Below are positions 1 through 35,500 of a stretch of 64,000 nt of DNA, piece after piece. The stretch comes from Ceratotherium simum simum (lineage: Eukaryota > Chordata > Mammalia > Perissodactyla > Rhinocerotidae). The notes under the pieces were generated by a model. It was not told the DNA's origin. It ran no database searches and saw only the letters and a program-made list of their open reading frames with translations. The position numbers and the translations under genes were made by a program. The stretch is from positions 784,181 through 848,180 of the forward strand of contig NW_004454281.1 of NCBI RefSeq assembly GCF_000283155.1, in the 5' to 3' direction. Position 1 is the stretch's first letter. Each line of letters starts with the position of its first letter.

Positions 1-779
1 TGTAATCACTGCACATCACTGACTCTGGAACATTTTATTAGGACAATGAAGTAACACTACTTATCGATTTTCATCTTTTAGAATCAACCTATAGCCAAAG
101 ATGAGACGACTTGCATTCTATTCTCTAATTCAAGATTAAGTGTTCTCAGTGGGGAAGGAGAAAAGTAGGGATGCTAACATCTTTTTCTTACATAGTAGGG
201 AGACAAGAGACACTGGTGATAGAGCAAGGCATAAGTATGCTAAAGTTACAAAGGAGCTAAAAATAGTGCATAACTGTACTGACAGGAGGGGCAAGAGCAC
301 AAAAGTGGGATAAATGCTCCTTTGTCATAGCAGGAAGTCAGAGACAATGGCTAAAACTGACCCATCAACTCTAGGATACAGGCGGCAGCAGTGGTAGTAT
401 AGTTTTTGGACTTCCCCATATTTTTAGACAAAAATCGACAGAGTAATGACATGACAAAACCAGAAACCTAGGACCCACATTTACAACACCATACGGGAAT
501 GAGGAAACACCACGGACTCCAAAATATAAGCAAGTGGGAAGAGACGAACTGGCCACCAGACTGGCATATTGTTGGTGTCAGTGTGGGAGGGAGCAGAGAA
601 GCAGCGAGACCCCAGAATGACGAAAAACCCCAGGCAACTGGGGAACAGTGGCCAAAACTGAGAGGAGTTTTGCCCTATTCAAGAGCAGGTGAGGGCAAGG
701 GGCCATGGTAAAGTGCAAAGGGCATGGTAAAGACCAGGTAGCCGGGGCAGTCTAGCCCCTGGAAGTCCCACCTGACCGG

Positions 780-2075
780 CCAGAAATATTTAGGAATAAA
801 TCTAACAAAAGAAGTGCAAAGTTTATTCTCTGAAAACTATAAAACGTTGTTGAAAGAAATTAAAGAGGATCTAAGTAAATGGAAAAACATCCCATGTTCA
901 TGGATTAGAAGACTTAATACTGCTAAGATAGCAATACTCCCCAAATTTATCTATAGATTCAATACAATCTGACTTCTTTGCAGAAATTGTCAAGCTGATC
1001 CTAAAATTTATACGGAAATTCAAGGAACTCAGAATAGCCAAGACTTGCTACAAAGCTACAGTAATCAAAACAATGTGGTATTGGCATAAGGTTAGACATT
1101 GATTGATGGGACAGAATTGAGAGTCCAGAAATAAATTTCCACACTTATGGTCAACTGATTTTCACCATGGATGCCAAATTAATTCAGTGAGGGAAAGAAG
1201 TCTTTGTAACAAATGGTGCTAGAACAATTGGATGTCCACGTGCAAAAGGATTAAGCTGGATCCCTACCTTACACCAGACATAAAATTAACCCCAAATGAA
1301 TCATGCACTTAACGTAAAGATTAAAACTATAAAACTCTTATTATAGAAAACCTAGGTGTAAACCTTCATGACCTTGGATTAGCCAATAGTTTCTTAGATA
1401 TGACACCAAAAGCACAAGAAACAAAAGAAAAAATAGATAACCTGGACATCATCAAAACTAAAAGCTTCTGTACTTCAAAGAACAACATCAAGAGAGTAAA
1501 AAGAAAACCCACAAGATGGAAGAAAATATTTGCAAATTATGTATCTGATAAGGGACTTGTATTTAGAATATATAAAATAATTCTTACAACTCAATAATAA
1601 AAAGACACACCATCCAATTTAAAAATGGACAAAGGATTTGAATAGACAATTCTCCAGACAAGATATACAAACTGTCAATAAGCACATGCAAAGCTGCTCA
1701 ACATCATTAGAATTCTAATACATTCTAACATAACATGGATGAACCTTGAAAACATGATTCTAAGTGAAAGAACTCAGTCCCTTAAGGACTACATGTTGTC
1801 TGATTCATATTGATATGAAATGTCTAGAATAGCAGCAAGTCTGTGGAGACAGAAAGTAGATTAATGGTTGCCTGGGGCTGGGAAAGATGGGAGATTTGGG
1901 AGGTGATGGCTGAGGGGAGCAGGGTTTCTTTTTGGGGCAATGAAAATGTTCTAAAATTAGATAGTGGTGATGTTTGCACAACTTTCAGAATATACTAAAA
2001 GCCATTGAATGGTACACTTTAAATAGGTGAATTATATCGTGTGTGAGTTATAGTTCAGTAAAGCTGTTTAACAAT
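780..2075 (+). mobile_element. L1 3' fragment (end of ORF2 and 3' UTR)
   Basis: The plus strand translates, with stops, to L1 ORF2 phrases such as [12 protein letters not shown] and [11 protein letters not shown], then runs into a 3' UTR with TGGTTGCCTGGGGCTGGGA. It is dead and lies in the CDC45 intron after exon 13. Confidence 0.8.
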
Positions 2076-2119
2076 ACGAGCTAGGGAACAGGACCAGGAA
2101 ACCTCAGAGTGCAGGCCCC

Positions 2120-3000
2120 TACATTGTTTAACTCTGCACAAAAACGACAGAAGTGGCAGCTCTCTGGAGTTAGAAAAGCTGTCTGAATCATGCCTCCTCC
2201 TAAAAAGTCAGGGAAACTAAATTCACAAAAACATGAGCAACAGACAAGCACCAAGATCAAGTCTTCTCAAAGCTACTAAGAAAGAAGAGAGGAAGGAGCA
2301 GAAGAGCTCCCCATCGACAGGAAAGCACACTAGAGAGACACGCCCCAAAGACCAAAACTATCATGTTCTATGTCAAAACAAGCTAAAAGACATTAGAAAC
2401 ATTATATATCTCAGGAAGAGAGATAAGAAAAAATTAGAAATAAAAGAAAAATAATTGATACAAAAACTAAAGTAGAAGAAACAAAAGAGGGCCGGCCCCG
2501 TGGCTTAGCGGTTAAGTGCACGCGCTCTGCTACTGGCAGCCCAGGTTCAGATCCCGGGCGTGCACTGACGCACCGCTTCTCCGGCCATGCTGAGGCCGCA
2601 TCCCACGTACAGCAACTAGAAGGATGTGCAACTATGACATACAGCTATCTACTGGGGCTTTGGGGAAAAAAAGGAAGAGGACTGGCAATAGATGTTAGCT
2701 CAGAGCCGGTCTTTCTCAGCAAAAAGAGGAGGATTAGCATGGATGTTAGCTCAGGGCTGATCTTCCTCACAAAAAACAAAAAAAAAAGAAACAAAAGAAT
2801 GAACAAATACCACAAATAATGTCTTAAGAGATGAAAAGAAGAAAATTTTGCAAATCAAAAAGAAAAAGAAATGAAAAGGACTCAAGAGAAAGTGACACAT
2901 ACTGAAGACGGGTAGGAAATGTGTCATGTGCACCCCTGGCTCTGGTGGACTGAGATTCCAACTGGCACTGGAGCAGTTTCCACAGGACGCAGTCACTCCC
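2120..3000 (+). mobile_element. Probable L1/HAL1-like remnant around a SINE
   Basis: A-rich sequence with a short frame (2233-2454, rich in Lys and Arg) resembles L1 ORF1 or HAL1 debris. Family assignment is uncertain; nothing else supports a gene here. Confidence 0.35.
2489..2786 (+). mobile_element. ERE-like tRNA-derived SINE with target-site duplication
   Basis: Begins GGGCCGGCCCCGTGGCTTAG with tRNA-like A and B boxes and ends in an A-rich tail. It is flanked by the 12-base duplication AGAAACAAAAGA at 2477-2488 and 2787-2798. The tail module starting GATGTTAGCTCAG occurs twice (from 2691 and 2742). Confidence 0.92.
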
Positions 3001-3098
3001 ACGGCTCAGGGAGTCCCCACAACCTGCCTCCCTGGGTGGTGTGAGGCTGAGGGCCAGAGGTGGCTAGAGGGGATGGAGGTCCACGGCCACGCCCACTA

Positions 3099-25640
<22,542 letters not shown>

Positions 25641-25705
25641 GGCCACAGCGGCCGGACGCCCAGAGCTCTCACTGAGACACGGAGAGCTCCGGCCGCGGTC
25701 AAGAC

Positions 25706-25715
25706 TCCCGCCAAA
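25706..25715 (-). promoter_or_regulatory. E2F-type site upstream of CDC45
   Basis: Read on the CDC45 strand the sequence is TTTGGCGGGA, a consensus E2F/DP site, about 65 bases upstream of the CDC45 start codon. CDC45 is an established E2F target; binding here is inferred. Confidence 0.7.
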
Positions 25716-25729
25716 TCAGAGCTCTTCCG

Positions 25730-25789
25730 ATTGGCCTAGGGGCCAACCAATAGCTACTTAGTGCCCAGCTTTTCCTCCTTTTTGATTGG
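25730..25789. promoter_or_regulatory. Three CCAAT boxes on the CDC45 side of the divergent promoter
   Basis: CCAAT cores are at 25730-25734 (minus), 25747-25751 (plus) and 25785-25789 (minus). Clustered NF-Y sites beside an E2F site are typical of cell-cycle promoters lacking a TATA box. Confidence 0.6.
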
Positions 25790-26148
25790 AGCATATTTGA
25801 GGCGGGCAGTAGCGCTCCGCCATTCCGCTGGAACAGTCCGGCCCTGACCGAAAAAAGCGTCATCAACAGGCGGGACGCAAACAGGCCTGTCCACTTCACC
25901 TCTGACTCCCGTTTACCCAGAAACCCGACGCTCGGTGGACATCTTTACTTTGGGAAGAGAAGCCTATAGCCTCCCACTGGGAGCTCCAAGAAAAAGAAAC
26001 ATTTTCGTCATGAATTAAATTAATTTATACATCGAACGGGGGCGTCAGTTTACGATGTCACTAGGCTCTCGGTCTAGTTTGAAGGAGGATGTGTAGCTTA
26101 TTTCCGCCCGAGTCCTGGATGGCTGCGGCAAAGGCCGGAAGGTCTACA

Positions 26149-26168
26149 TGCATTCTGGGTAGTGTAGT
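26149..26168 (-). promoter_or_regulatory. ZNF143/THAP11-type element between CDC45 and UFD1
   Basis: On the minus strand this reads ACTACACTACCCAGAATGCA, matching the long ZNF143 (Staf)/THAP11 consensus ACTACAATTCCCAGAATGCA at 18 of 20 positions. It sits between the two divergent genes, a usual place for this element. Confidence 0.75.
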
Positions 26169-26390
26169 CAGTAAGGAGAATGGGCCCCACTAAACTCCTC
26201 TAGAGGGGAGTACTATCAAAATGTAATTTAAAGTAATTATAAAAATTACTCGAGAGTGGAGCACACTTTAGGAAAGGGTATTTTAGTGCTTTTTCCGGGG
26301 AAATTTTAGACCCTAGCGCCTCTGCCTGGCTTTTTCTCTTTTGCAGCCGACCCCTGCCCTCGGCGCCTCCCCCCGGGTCTCAGGTCCGGT

Positions 26391-26398
26391 ACTTCCGG
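26391..26398 (+). promoter_or_regulatory. ETS/GABP-type site near the UFD1 transcription start
   Basis: ACTTCCGG lies in GC-rich DNA about 120 bases before the UFD1 start codon, a common location for ETS sites at CpG-island promoters. The exact transcription start cannot be read from the sequence. Confidence 0.5.
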
Positions 26399-26516
26399 TG
26401 AGCCTCCCCGCGGTCGGAGCCGAGGAGGCGGCGGCGGCTGTGAGGAGAGCGGTCGGCGGGCTGCCATCGTTACGTTCCCTGGGCGAAGCGGCGGCAGCGA
26501 GGCAGAGGTGTCCATC

Positions 26517-26519
26517 ATG
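26517..26519 (+). CDS. UFD1: UFD1 coding exon 1 (start codon only)
   Basis: ATG is followed directly by a GTAAGC donor, so exon 1 supplies the leader and just the initiator Met. The start fits because exon 2 continues with [15 protein letters not shown] in the same frame. Confidence 0.93.
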
Positions 26520-29500
26520 GTAAGCGCGGCCAGGCAGGGGCCCGGAGCTGGGGCTGCGGCCGGGAGCTGGGGTTGAGGGCCGAGGCCGGGGCCCGGCGGG
26601 GCGGACGTGACGGCTACGGAGATGTCGAGTCACCCTGGCCGGAGCCCGGCCCGTCTGCCCGTCCGGGGCGCCTCGGGCAGGAGCCGAACCCTTCACTGCT
26701 AACGGCCTCGGCTCTCTCCGCTTGTGCGGAGCATGGTTCGCATTTCCTCAGTTGGACTTGAACTTCTTGAGGGGAAAAAGGAAGCTTCTAGTTGCAAGTG
26801 CTAGACACGTAGCATGTTTCCGTAAACACCAAATTAATTGGAAGGTTGTGGGGGCGAGGAGCAGAATCAGGGGCTCCCAGTGAGAATGCGCGGGGTCATC
26901 CCCTTACCCCAGTTCCTCGAGCCCAGTACTTCTTGGTCATGCCTCGAGTGTGATGATGCTTTCGGCTATTTAAGCGATTCAGTAAAGATAACAGTAGTAG
27001 CTAATATTTACTGGCCCTTTTTCCATTACGCAGCTTTTTTTTTTAACACCTACAGTTGCTCATTACAACTCATCCCGTTTAATCCTTATGAAGCGCTTGG
27101 AGGCATGGGTGATCATTATTTTAACCATGAGAAAACTAAGGTTTAAAGAGGTAGATAGTTTACTTGAGGTCACAAAAGTGAGGAGTGGAAATTTGAAGCC
27201 AAGTCTGTTTGGCTGCAAAGCTCAGGCTCATTACCATTGTACAGCATTGCCTCAGTGTCAGCTGTTTATTTTCATAAAAACAAGGAATGATTATTAGATT
27301 TTATCCCAGGTATGTCAGTGTTGAATCACGTTTCTATTCTCAAGTCCATGCACTTAATGGACATTGAATACCTGATAGGTCTGGGTAATATGCTAGGCAT
27401 TGGGGGTGTAAAGGGAAGTAGAACTTGGGGTTGGGAGCAGCAGAGAGGGGCAGAAGGTCAGGTTCATGGGTAGATTGAAGGCAGATTGTTAGGGATATTA
27501 AGTACTTTGTGTGTATTTTACTCTGTCCTGTTGTAAAGAGAAGAAATGGCTTACATGAGTTAGTGTAGTGACAGGGCTCAGGCAGGTGCCTGCTTCTCTC
27601 CCTTCTTTCATCTGGAAATCCTGTTTCATTTGTCCTGCTTCTGGCCAAGATTTTGTTGAACAGAGTTATGCTGTTTAAAAAAAGAGAGGGAAAGGTTTGA
27701 AAACTGCTATGCTGGAGCTCCAGGGAGTGAAGAGCCATTTGAGATTTTAATCAGGAGCATGCTGTATTTGCATATTAGAAAGATAGCTGATTCAGCTTAC
27801 TAATTTTGGAATTGCCAGGAAACTACCTTGTCAGTAGATGGCTTGCTCTCTACTTCATTTATATTTGGAATCAAGTCAAGAAATATTTGTCTATTGTGAG
27901 GGTTTTTTTTAACTTATGGTAAAAAACACATGGCATAAATTTATCATCTGAAACATTTTTAAATATACAGTTCAGTAGTATTAATTTTATTCATATTGCT
28001 GTGTAATGGATCTCCAGAACTTTCTCATCTAACAACAATTTCCCACTTCCCCTCCCCCAGCCCCTGGCAACAACATTCTACTTTCTGTCTCTATGAATTT
28101 GATGACTCTAGGGACCTCATATAAGTGGAATCATATAGTATTTGTCTTTTTGTAGCTGGCTTATTTCACTTAGCATAATGTCCTCAAGGTTCATCCTCCA
28201 TGTAGCATGTGACAGGATTTCCTTCATTTTTCAAGCTGAACAATATTCCATTGTATGGATATACCACAATTTGTTTATCCATTCATGCTTCAATGGACAC
28301 TTAGGTTGTTCCACCTCTTGGCTATTGTAAATGGTGCTGCTGTGAACATGAGTCTACAAATATCTCTTCAAGAGCCTGCTTTCAGTTCTTTTGGATATAT
28401 ACCCTATTGTGCAATTTTGTATTCTTTTTTTTAAACATCAAGGTAATTGCAGTACTTTGAGAAGACCCCAGATTGCTGTGTAACGTGTTTTCTAAGCCTC
28501 ATTGTAATCCACAATTTAAGAGCTGGGATCTTACCTTTTTGATGACACCACATCTTGGCTTTACTTATTAACAGGAGGGAGTACCACAGTGTAGCACATG
28601 AGAGCACAATGGAGGGGCACCAGCCCAGACCTTGGGCAGAGCAGGGAAGGTTCCTGGAGCAAGGAAAGGGTGGTCATGAAGCCAGGAGAACGGGAAGGGG
28701 TGCAAACACTGGGCGCCTGCTCTTGCTGCTGCCTGGAATGCCATTCCCTGCTTTCTGCCTGGCTCCCTTTCCTGGCATTCAGGTCTCTGCAGAGTCCCTT
28801 CCTGACCACCCATATAAAATAGCATTCCCAGGAGGTCTCTGTCCCTTACCTCTCTTGTCCTCAGAGCTTTCATCACTGCCAGACATGCAGGCATTTTCTT
28901 TTGCTTGTTTCTCTCATCTTGAATGTTGGCTCCACCAGGGCAGAGATTGTACCTGTTTTGTTGGTGAGCAGACATCACTAGAGTGATGTTTCCCGAGTGC
29001 TTAAGTCAGAGCCTGGCAGATAGTGGGCACTCAATAAATAGAGGTTTTTTAAATTAATGAGAAGAGGAAAAGTGTTCCAGGTGGAGGAACCAGCCTGGTG
29101 GGGACGTGGCAGGTGTAGGAGATTTTGGGGCCATCAGTAACCGGTCCCTGAGGTGGGTGCAAGGTCTGGCTTGGATCCTGTGGTGTTTGGGGGCTGAAAG
29201 AGATTAAGGACAGGCTTGATGTGGCTAGTTTTATATTTTAGTATGTTCACACCATCTGAAAACAGTGGAGACTAAATCGGAGAGATGAGACTTGGCATGG
29301 AAGAATGTGTAGAACAGAGAGATTTGAGATTCACTGTGCTGCTGGGAGGTGTTCAGGCAAACTGCTCTGGTCGATCAGGATTTGGGGGCATCTTGTTCTT
29401 TGATGATGTTTAGCGGCATTAACTACCCTGACCTGTTTGGGCTTTGACGAGAAGAAATGTACCTTTGTTCTGTTCTAACTCCGGCATTTCTTTGCTCCTC

Positions 29501-32500
29501 CTAGTTTTCTTTCAACATGTTTGACCACCCGATTCCCCGGGTCTTCCAGAACCGCTTCTCCACACAGTACCGCTGCTTCTCCGTGTCCATGCTTGCGGGG
29601 CCTAATGACAGGTCAGATGTGGAGAAAGGAGGGAAGAGTATGTGCTTGTTTTTATTTTGAATAGTAACCTTTCCTGCCCTCAGCCTGCAGTGCTTATAGT
29701 CCTCAACAGTCCTTATTTTGCATGTATAACCAGAGCTAGTTACAGTGAAAATGTTGCTTGCCTCAGGCCTGCTGGTGGGGGTGGGGGGAATCCTAATTAT
29801 GATTAGATTTATGGCTAGTAGCCATTAGGTTCCTCAAAGTAAATTCTAGCAAGTAAATTCTTTATGAAAGATCATTAGGAAATTCTGGCTACCCTACAAG
29901 GATCGCTTAATACTTTCTTTAGATATAACAGAAACTGCATTTTGGCTTTTATTCTGTCCATTTTATTTTCATTTTCTTTATATTTCTTATGTGTTCTTTC
30001 CACAGTAATTATGCCGCCTTCAGCCTTAGATCAACTCAGTAAGTATTTTCCACGTGACTTGAGAACTGAGATAATGTAAATACGGATGCCAGGAATTTGG
30101 CACAGGCTCCTCAGTATGTCCAGACACAGGCAACCTTCGTCACATCTGGTTGGGAATCATCCCTGGTGGGTGCATTCTGGGCTGGGAGAGCTGGGGCCAC
30201 AGATGGCCCAGTGAGGTGGTGGCTGGTGGTAGCCAGCTGTCCAGGCCGGGGGCCAGTGAGTACTCACCTTCAGATGTCTCCTCTATGAAGGGGGTTCCAC
30301 TCCCCTGACACACACACACATACATACACCTGGTCTTGGATCCCCACGGGACTAAAGGAAGGTATGAGCCCCAGTGCTTGCTTTCCACAGTGCTGGGGCA
30401 GCTGATGCAGTGGGCTGGGCTCACTAGGTTTTCTCCTAAAAGATAGTGGTCAGCTCCAAAGAGGGTGCTTCAAGTCAGGGTTCTCATCTCCTCCCCAGAT
30501 ATCTTTCCTCAGCTCTGGCCTAAATTTCTAACCCCCTCTTTCCCCTTGCATCCACAGCATGTCAAAAACTGAGCTATTCCCTTCTGCCCCAGAAGCTGCT
30601 CCTCTTGCTGGGTTCTGCTTCTTACCAGGAGTGAGAAAGGCCCATGGGTTATGAGGGTGGCCATGCTTTTCCTCTCTTTCCCCACCCCTCATCCCCTGAG
30701 AGCAACATGAAGACCTCACGCCCCCAGCCCCACTCCACCTGGACTCGGAAAACCGCCACCACAGGCGCAGTCATTGCCTTTTGAGATTCAGTGATATTTC
30801 TGGTGTGAATTCCTCCCGTCTGAGGCAGGAGACGTGGAGGCCCCTGGCGGGTCCACACTTGGTGTCAGGGGCATGTGGGGCAGCACAGTGGGGAAAGGCC
30901 CCAGTTCTGATGTCACTCCAGCTCAGGCTTTGTACCTTGCCCAGCCTGACTTTAGACTACTGACTTGGCCTCTCTAAACTGCAGTGTCCTCAATAAATGG
31001 GGATGCACACAGCACCTGTGTGGCAGGTGTACTTCCTCCTAGTTGGTGACCTATGGTGTGTGCATAAACAGCCCAAGCCCATGTGACACCAGTTAGAAGG
31101 CAGGAGGTGGCCTTTAGCCCCCAGGGCTTAACTGATGCCAGCAGTGGAAGAGTAGGCCTTTAATTCTGGCCTCAGCCCAGCCAGAGGGTGGTTAGAGCTG
31201 TGGGGTTCACAGCCCTCAGGCAGGCTCCTGTCAGCACAGGGGAGGGAACAAGGCCCCAGAGAGCCTGCTTTTCTGATTGAGCTGACATAGGAGCTAAGCA
31301 CCAGTTATGACCCTTGGCACAGGTGTCTGAGAAGGGACTCAGGGATTGGGAGAGTGGGGCTTAGATCAGTGTTGTTCAAACCTTTGAAGTTGTGGAAGAA
31401 ACTTCATCCGAATGAAATAGGGAGTTCTAATTTATAACAAGGGTTTCTGCTCGGGTTGGAGGAGGTGAGGGAGTGCAGAGGGCTCAGGAGCCCCAAGGCA
31501 CTTTTCTAAATCACAAAATACAGTTGGAAAACCACCAGACTGTGGAAGACAGGGGTCTCTTCCAATGGGAAGACTCTCGGACCCTTGGCTGGAGTCTGAT
31601 CCAGTTTACCCTGAGCGACTGCTGTTTAGCTCCACGGCTCTACAGCTGGGAGGTGCCCTGGTGACAAAGGGCCTGGCCTCTGGGCCCTTGGCCACTGTAC
31701 TGCCAGCATCCAAGTCACCTTGGGTGATGGGGGCAACACCCTTGCCCACTGCTGCTGCCATGGTGAGGCACCACTTCCGGTAGCTCTTCTTCCCCGTCAG
31801 TGACTTCCTGCCCAAGCTCGTTACTCCATCTCCTTCACCAGAATTTTTAGGGAGATCCCAAATGGAGTCTGCCATACCTCCTGCTGCTGAATGGAACTTC
31901 TATTGCCATGTTTGCCCAAACAACAGGCTAAAGTGGGCCTCAGCAGTTAAGCCCCAGATCCGGGCTGGCAGTCTGGGTTGAATCCTGGTGTCGCCACTCC
32001 TGGGCTGTGTGATCCTGGGCATGTTGTGAAACCTGCATGTCTTACTTCCCTGTAGATAAAAGGGATAATGTACATACCTCACAGTTTCAGGAAGACTAAG
32101 CAAGGGCCTGGCACGTGGCAAACACCATCACTATGTCAGTCCATCCCAGACTCTTCTCCCAGGTCCCAGACTCTCCTGGGTTCTGCTTCATGTCGTCAGC
32201 CCCTCCTTTCTGTGCCCCTGCACTTCTGAGTCAGTATATCAGCAGTCCTGTTTGCCTGCCTCTGGCCCTCCATCTGGTCTCACCTCAGGGACCACTAGAG
32301 TGAGGGGATGTACCGTGTCATGACTCGCTGAGAGCCCACACTGCTGTGTCCCGCCCAGCCTCCCTCCCCTCCTGACCACTCCCACACCCTATCCCCATGC
32401 CCCTGTCTCACCTAATTGCCAGCCAGCCCCAAACTGGCTGGGCTTCTCTTCCCTCCATGCCTTTGCTCAGGCAGCTTTCTCTCCCTGGAATTCCTTCCCT

Positions 32501-35500
32501 GGCCTGCTGCCTGTGGCTTATGACTTGCCTGGAGGACATCCTACAGGATGCCCCCCTGCCCTTCCCTCAGCACCACAATATTGGAGTGCACCTGTTTTCT
32601 TTCTTGCCTTTCTAACTAGAAACTTTTGAAGACGGGTTTTGTCCAGCACATGGTTGGCACTTAAATTATTTGCAAATAAATGAGTGAACATGCATTTTTT
32701 AAAATTGGGATTTCAGAAAATCAGAAGAATGAGCTGATGCTGTGTTCCTGACTCACTGAACATTCCTGAGCTCCTCCAGGCCAAGTGCTGTGCTCTCGCA
32801 AGGAGCATGGGGTGTGGTGGGTGGGCAGACACCCAGGGACTAAGTACCACACGAATCCAAGAGCCTGCTCTGGGGGGCGAGGCTGCATGGGGCCACGGTA
32901 GGCACCCCAGGAGACTGCTTTCCAGGGGAGGACGTTGGGGGAATGGTTTCTCTCCCTGGCAGAAGCCGTGCCTCATAGCCTCTCCTTTTTAGGCCGACTC
33001 AACATTACCTACCCCATGCTGTTCAAACTGACCAACAAGAACTCGGACCGCATGACGCACTGCGGTGTGTTGGAGTTTGTGGCTGACGAGGGCATCTGCT
33101 ACCTCCCACACTGGGTGAGTGGGGCCGCTCCGTCTCTGGAGAGTCTGTGGGCCTGTCTTGGGGTTGGGGCCTCATAGGCAGGGACACCCTCAGCATGTGC
33201 ACGAGTCCTGCCCCCGGGACAGTGACGGGGCTAGAGGGAAGGGATTCAGAGCAGTGTGCCAGGTGCTGGGGGTGGCCTTTACTTCCACTGTTGCTCGATT
33301 GGTAGCCTAGAAACCACAGCCATGCTGTTTAACTGTGATCTCACGAGTCAGGCTTTTTTACAAATAATGAAACAGGAGTATTTTTGAAATGGTCTGAGTT
33401 CAGAATTTTAGATTTTTATACATTTTCTCCCCATTTTTAGTAGTTTCTCCTCCAGTTCTATCACAACCTGTGTGTGTTTAGATACTTGCCTGTAACTGAG
33501 TCTTCCCAAAGCATTCCACTTCATTGCCTTGGAAGCGAAGCCCCTCTTTTGCACTCAGGCTTTCTTTGGAGCCTGGTCCTTCCCGGGTGCAAGGACGGGC
33601 CACGTCTCCCCACAGGAGCCCTGACTCCCTCACACCTATGGCCCGGCCTCTCCTGTGCTATTTCCCAGTCTCGTCCTGCGGGGAGCTCTTACTCACACCT
33701 CAAAGCCCAGACCCAACTCACTTCTCTGCTCACTTGCCCTCCCCAGCGCTTGCTGCTCAATGCCTCATTGTCCTGTATGTCTGACGGTGCCCCTCACGGG
33801 TGCAAGGCCTGTTCTGCTCATCCAGTAGAGCGCTGTGGGTGGCTGAAGTGTAGAGCAGTGATGAATTCCCAGGGCCACTCTGGATCCACAGAGGCCCCTC
33901 CATGGCCCATCTGTAAAGGTGAAAGAGGAGGTAGTGATACTGGGATACACTTGACCTCAAAGATTCTCTGTCCAACACACAGACTTGGAGTTTGGGTGGC
34001 CCCTTGTCCAGGCTCTCAGACCACTTTGGACCAGAAAACTCATTGAATCCGTTTTGCCGAGAAGCATCACACATCCCCTGGGAAGCCTCTTTTGGTAGCA
34101 CGGAGCTGCCTGCCCACCTCTTCTTGGGCTGGTCTTCCAGCTCTTGGCAAGCGTAGGTGGTTGCCTGGGGTTTCCCAGCAGCTGCCACAGAGCTGGTGTG
34201 AAGGTCTCCTGACCCCCAGTGGGGATGCAAGCAGGTGCATTCTGTTGGCTGATTGGCAGACTCCATCCCACCTGGAGCTCCTGGGGCCTCGTCTGCTGAC
34301 GTAGACCAAGATCCCTGCCCAGGGCCACTGTGAGCACGTGGCTGCATGGTGCCATGTGCTTCTCATGCTTTGTGTGCTCCATCGTGCCCACTGCCCTCCA
34401 GGGGCCTGTGCATACATGGGGTGGGCCAGGTCTGGAGCAAGCCTCCTCACTACCCTTGGGCTCTTACCCATTTCTCTCCCCAAGTCCTGTCTGAATCTGC
34501 TGTTCAACCACAGGCAGGTGACCTGAGCTCTTACCTTTTCCTCCTCGAGCTGCCTGTGGCTGTGTCCTTCCTCCAGCCATCGGTTATGCTCCTTCCCTTC
34601 ACTGACAGATTTCCCAAGAAGACCCTAAGGGACTGTGAACTTGGCCTGCAGCAGGCTGACTTCCAACCCTTAGAGCACTTCCTATGAAAGCATCACTCTC
34701 CAAGGTCACCAAACCTCTTAGTTACCAAGTTCATTGCTTCTTCATCCTATTGGGCCTGCCTGTGACATTTGGTGGAGCGTCCACTCCTCCATTTCTGTCA
34801 TTCCCAGCCTGGCAAGCACCCTTCAACACGAGTGTGTTGGGGCCTCTGCAGGCTCATCCACAGGACCCTGCTCACCCTCCAGCCTCACTCATGGCCTCTG
34901 CTCGCCTTGGCTCTGGACTCCCTCCCTCATCCCTGCACCTGCACCTCGTCCCTCAGCTGTTCGAGGCACCTCCTAACCACTGCTGTCAAGCCTCTGTGAG
35001 CAGCAGCCCTGTCCAATGGTGCCACCCTAGATGAAGCATTCCCTTCACCTTCTTGGGTGCAGCCTTCTTGAAAGGATGTGATGCCTGGGATCCACTCCAG
35101 GGCAGCCCAATGTGGGATGGGACCAGGGAGTGGGGCAGTGATAGATTAGACGAGGTCAGCCGTGACCTGATTACTGTTGAAGCTGGGGGTGGGTGTGTGG
35201 AGGCTCACCCATGTGGTTCTCTCTACTTTTGTATGTTTGAACTTCCCATTAAGAAGGTTTAAAATAAGAAAAGCAAAAAACCATTCTAGGACACGCAGAG
35301 TTTCTCATTTCTGCCGCAACCTCCTTGCCTCGGACCCCCGAGTCTCGGCCTTGCTGCAGGGTCCCGGCTCCCTGCACAGCAGGTACTCCTGGCCCTTTGT
35401 TCTTATCTCTCCATCTCGTTCCTCAGTGGGTGTCCACCTTGCAGGTGGTTTAATAGAGGCGTAGGGGTGTCTGTGTGGGTTTTATATAACCCCTGTAGCA

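Larger units (their letters stand above)
26340..26720. promoter_or_regulatory. CpG-rich promoter/5' UTR of UFD1
   Basis: Dense in CG dinucleotides compared with the flanking introns. It covers the UFD1 leader, the isolated start codon and the start of intron 1. Confidence 0.6.

Noticed and set aside
2489..2560. tRNA gene candidates in SINE heads
   Set aside because: A- and B-box-like sequences are those of tRNA-derived SINEs; no intact cloverleaf is present.
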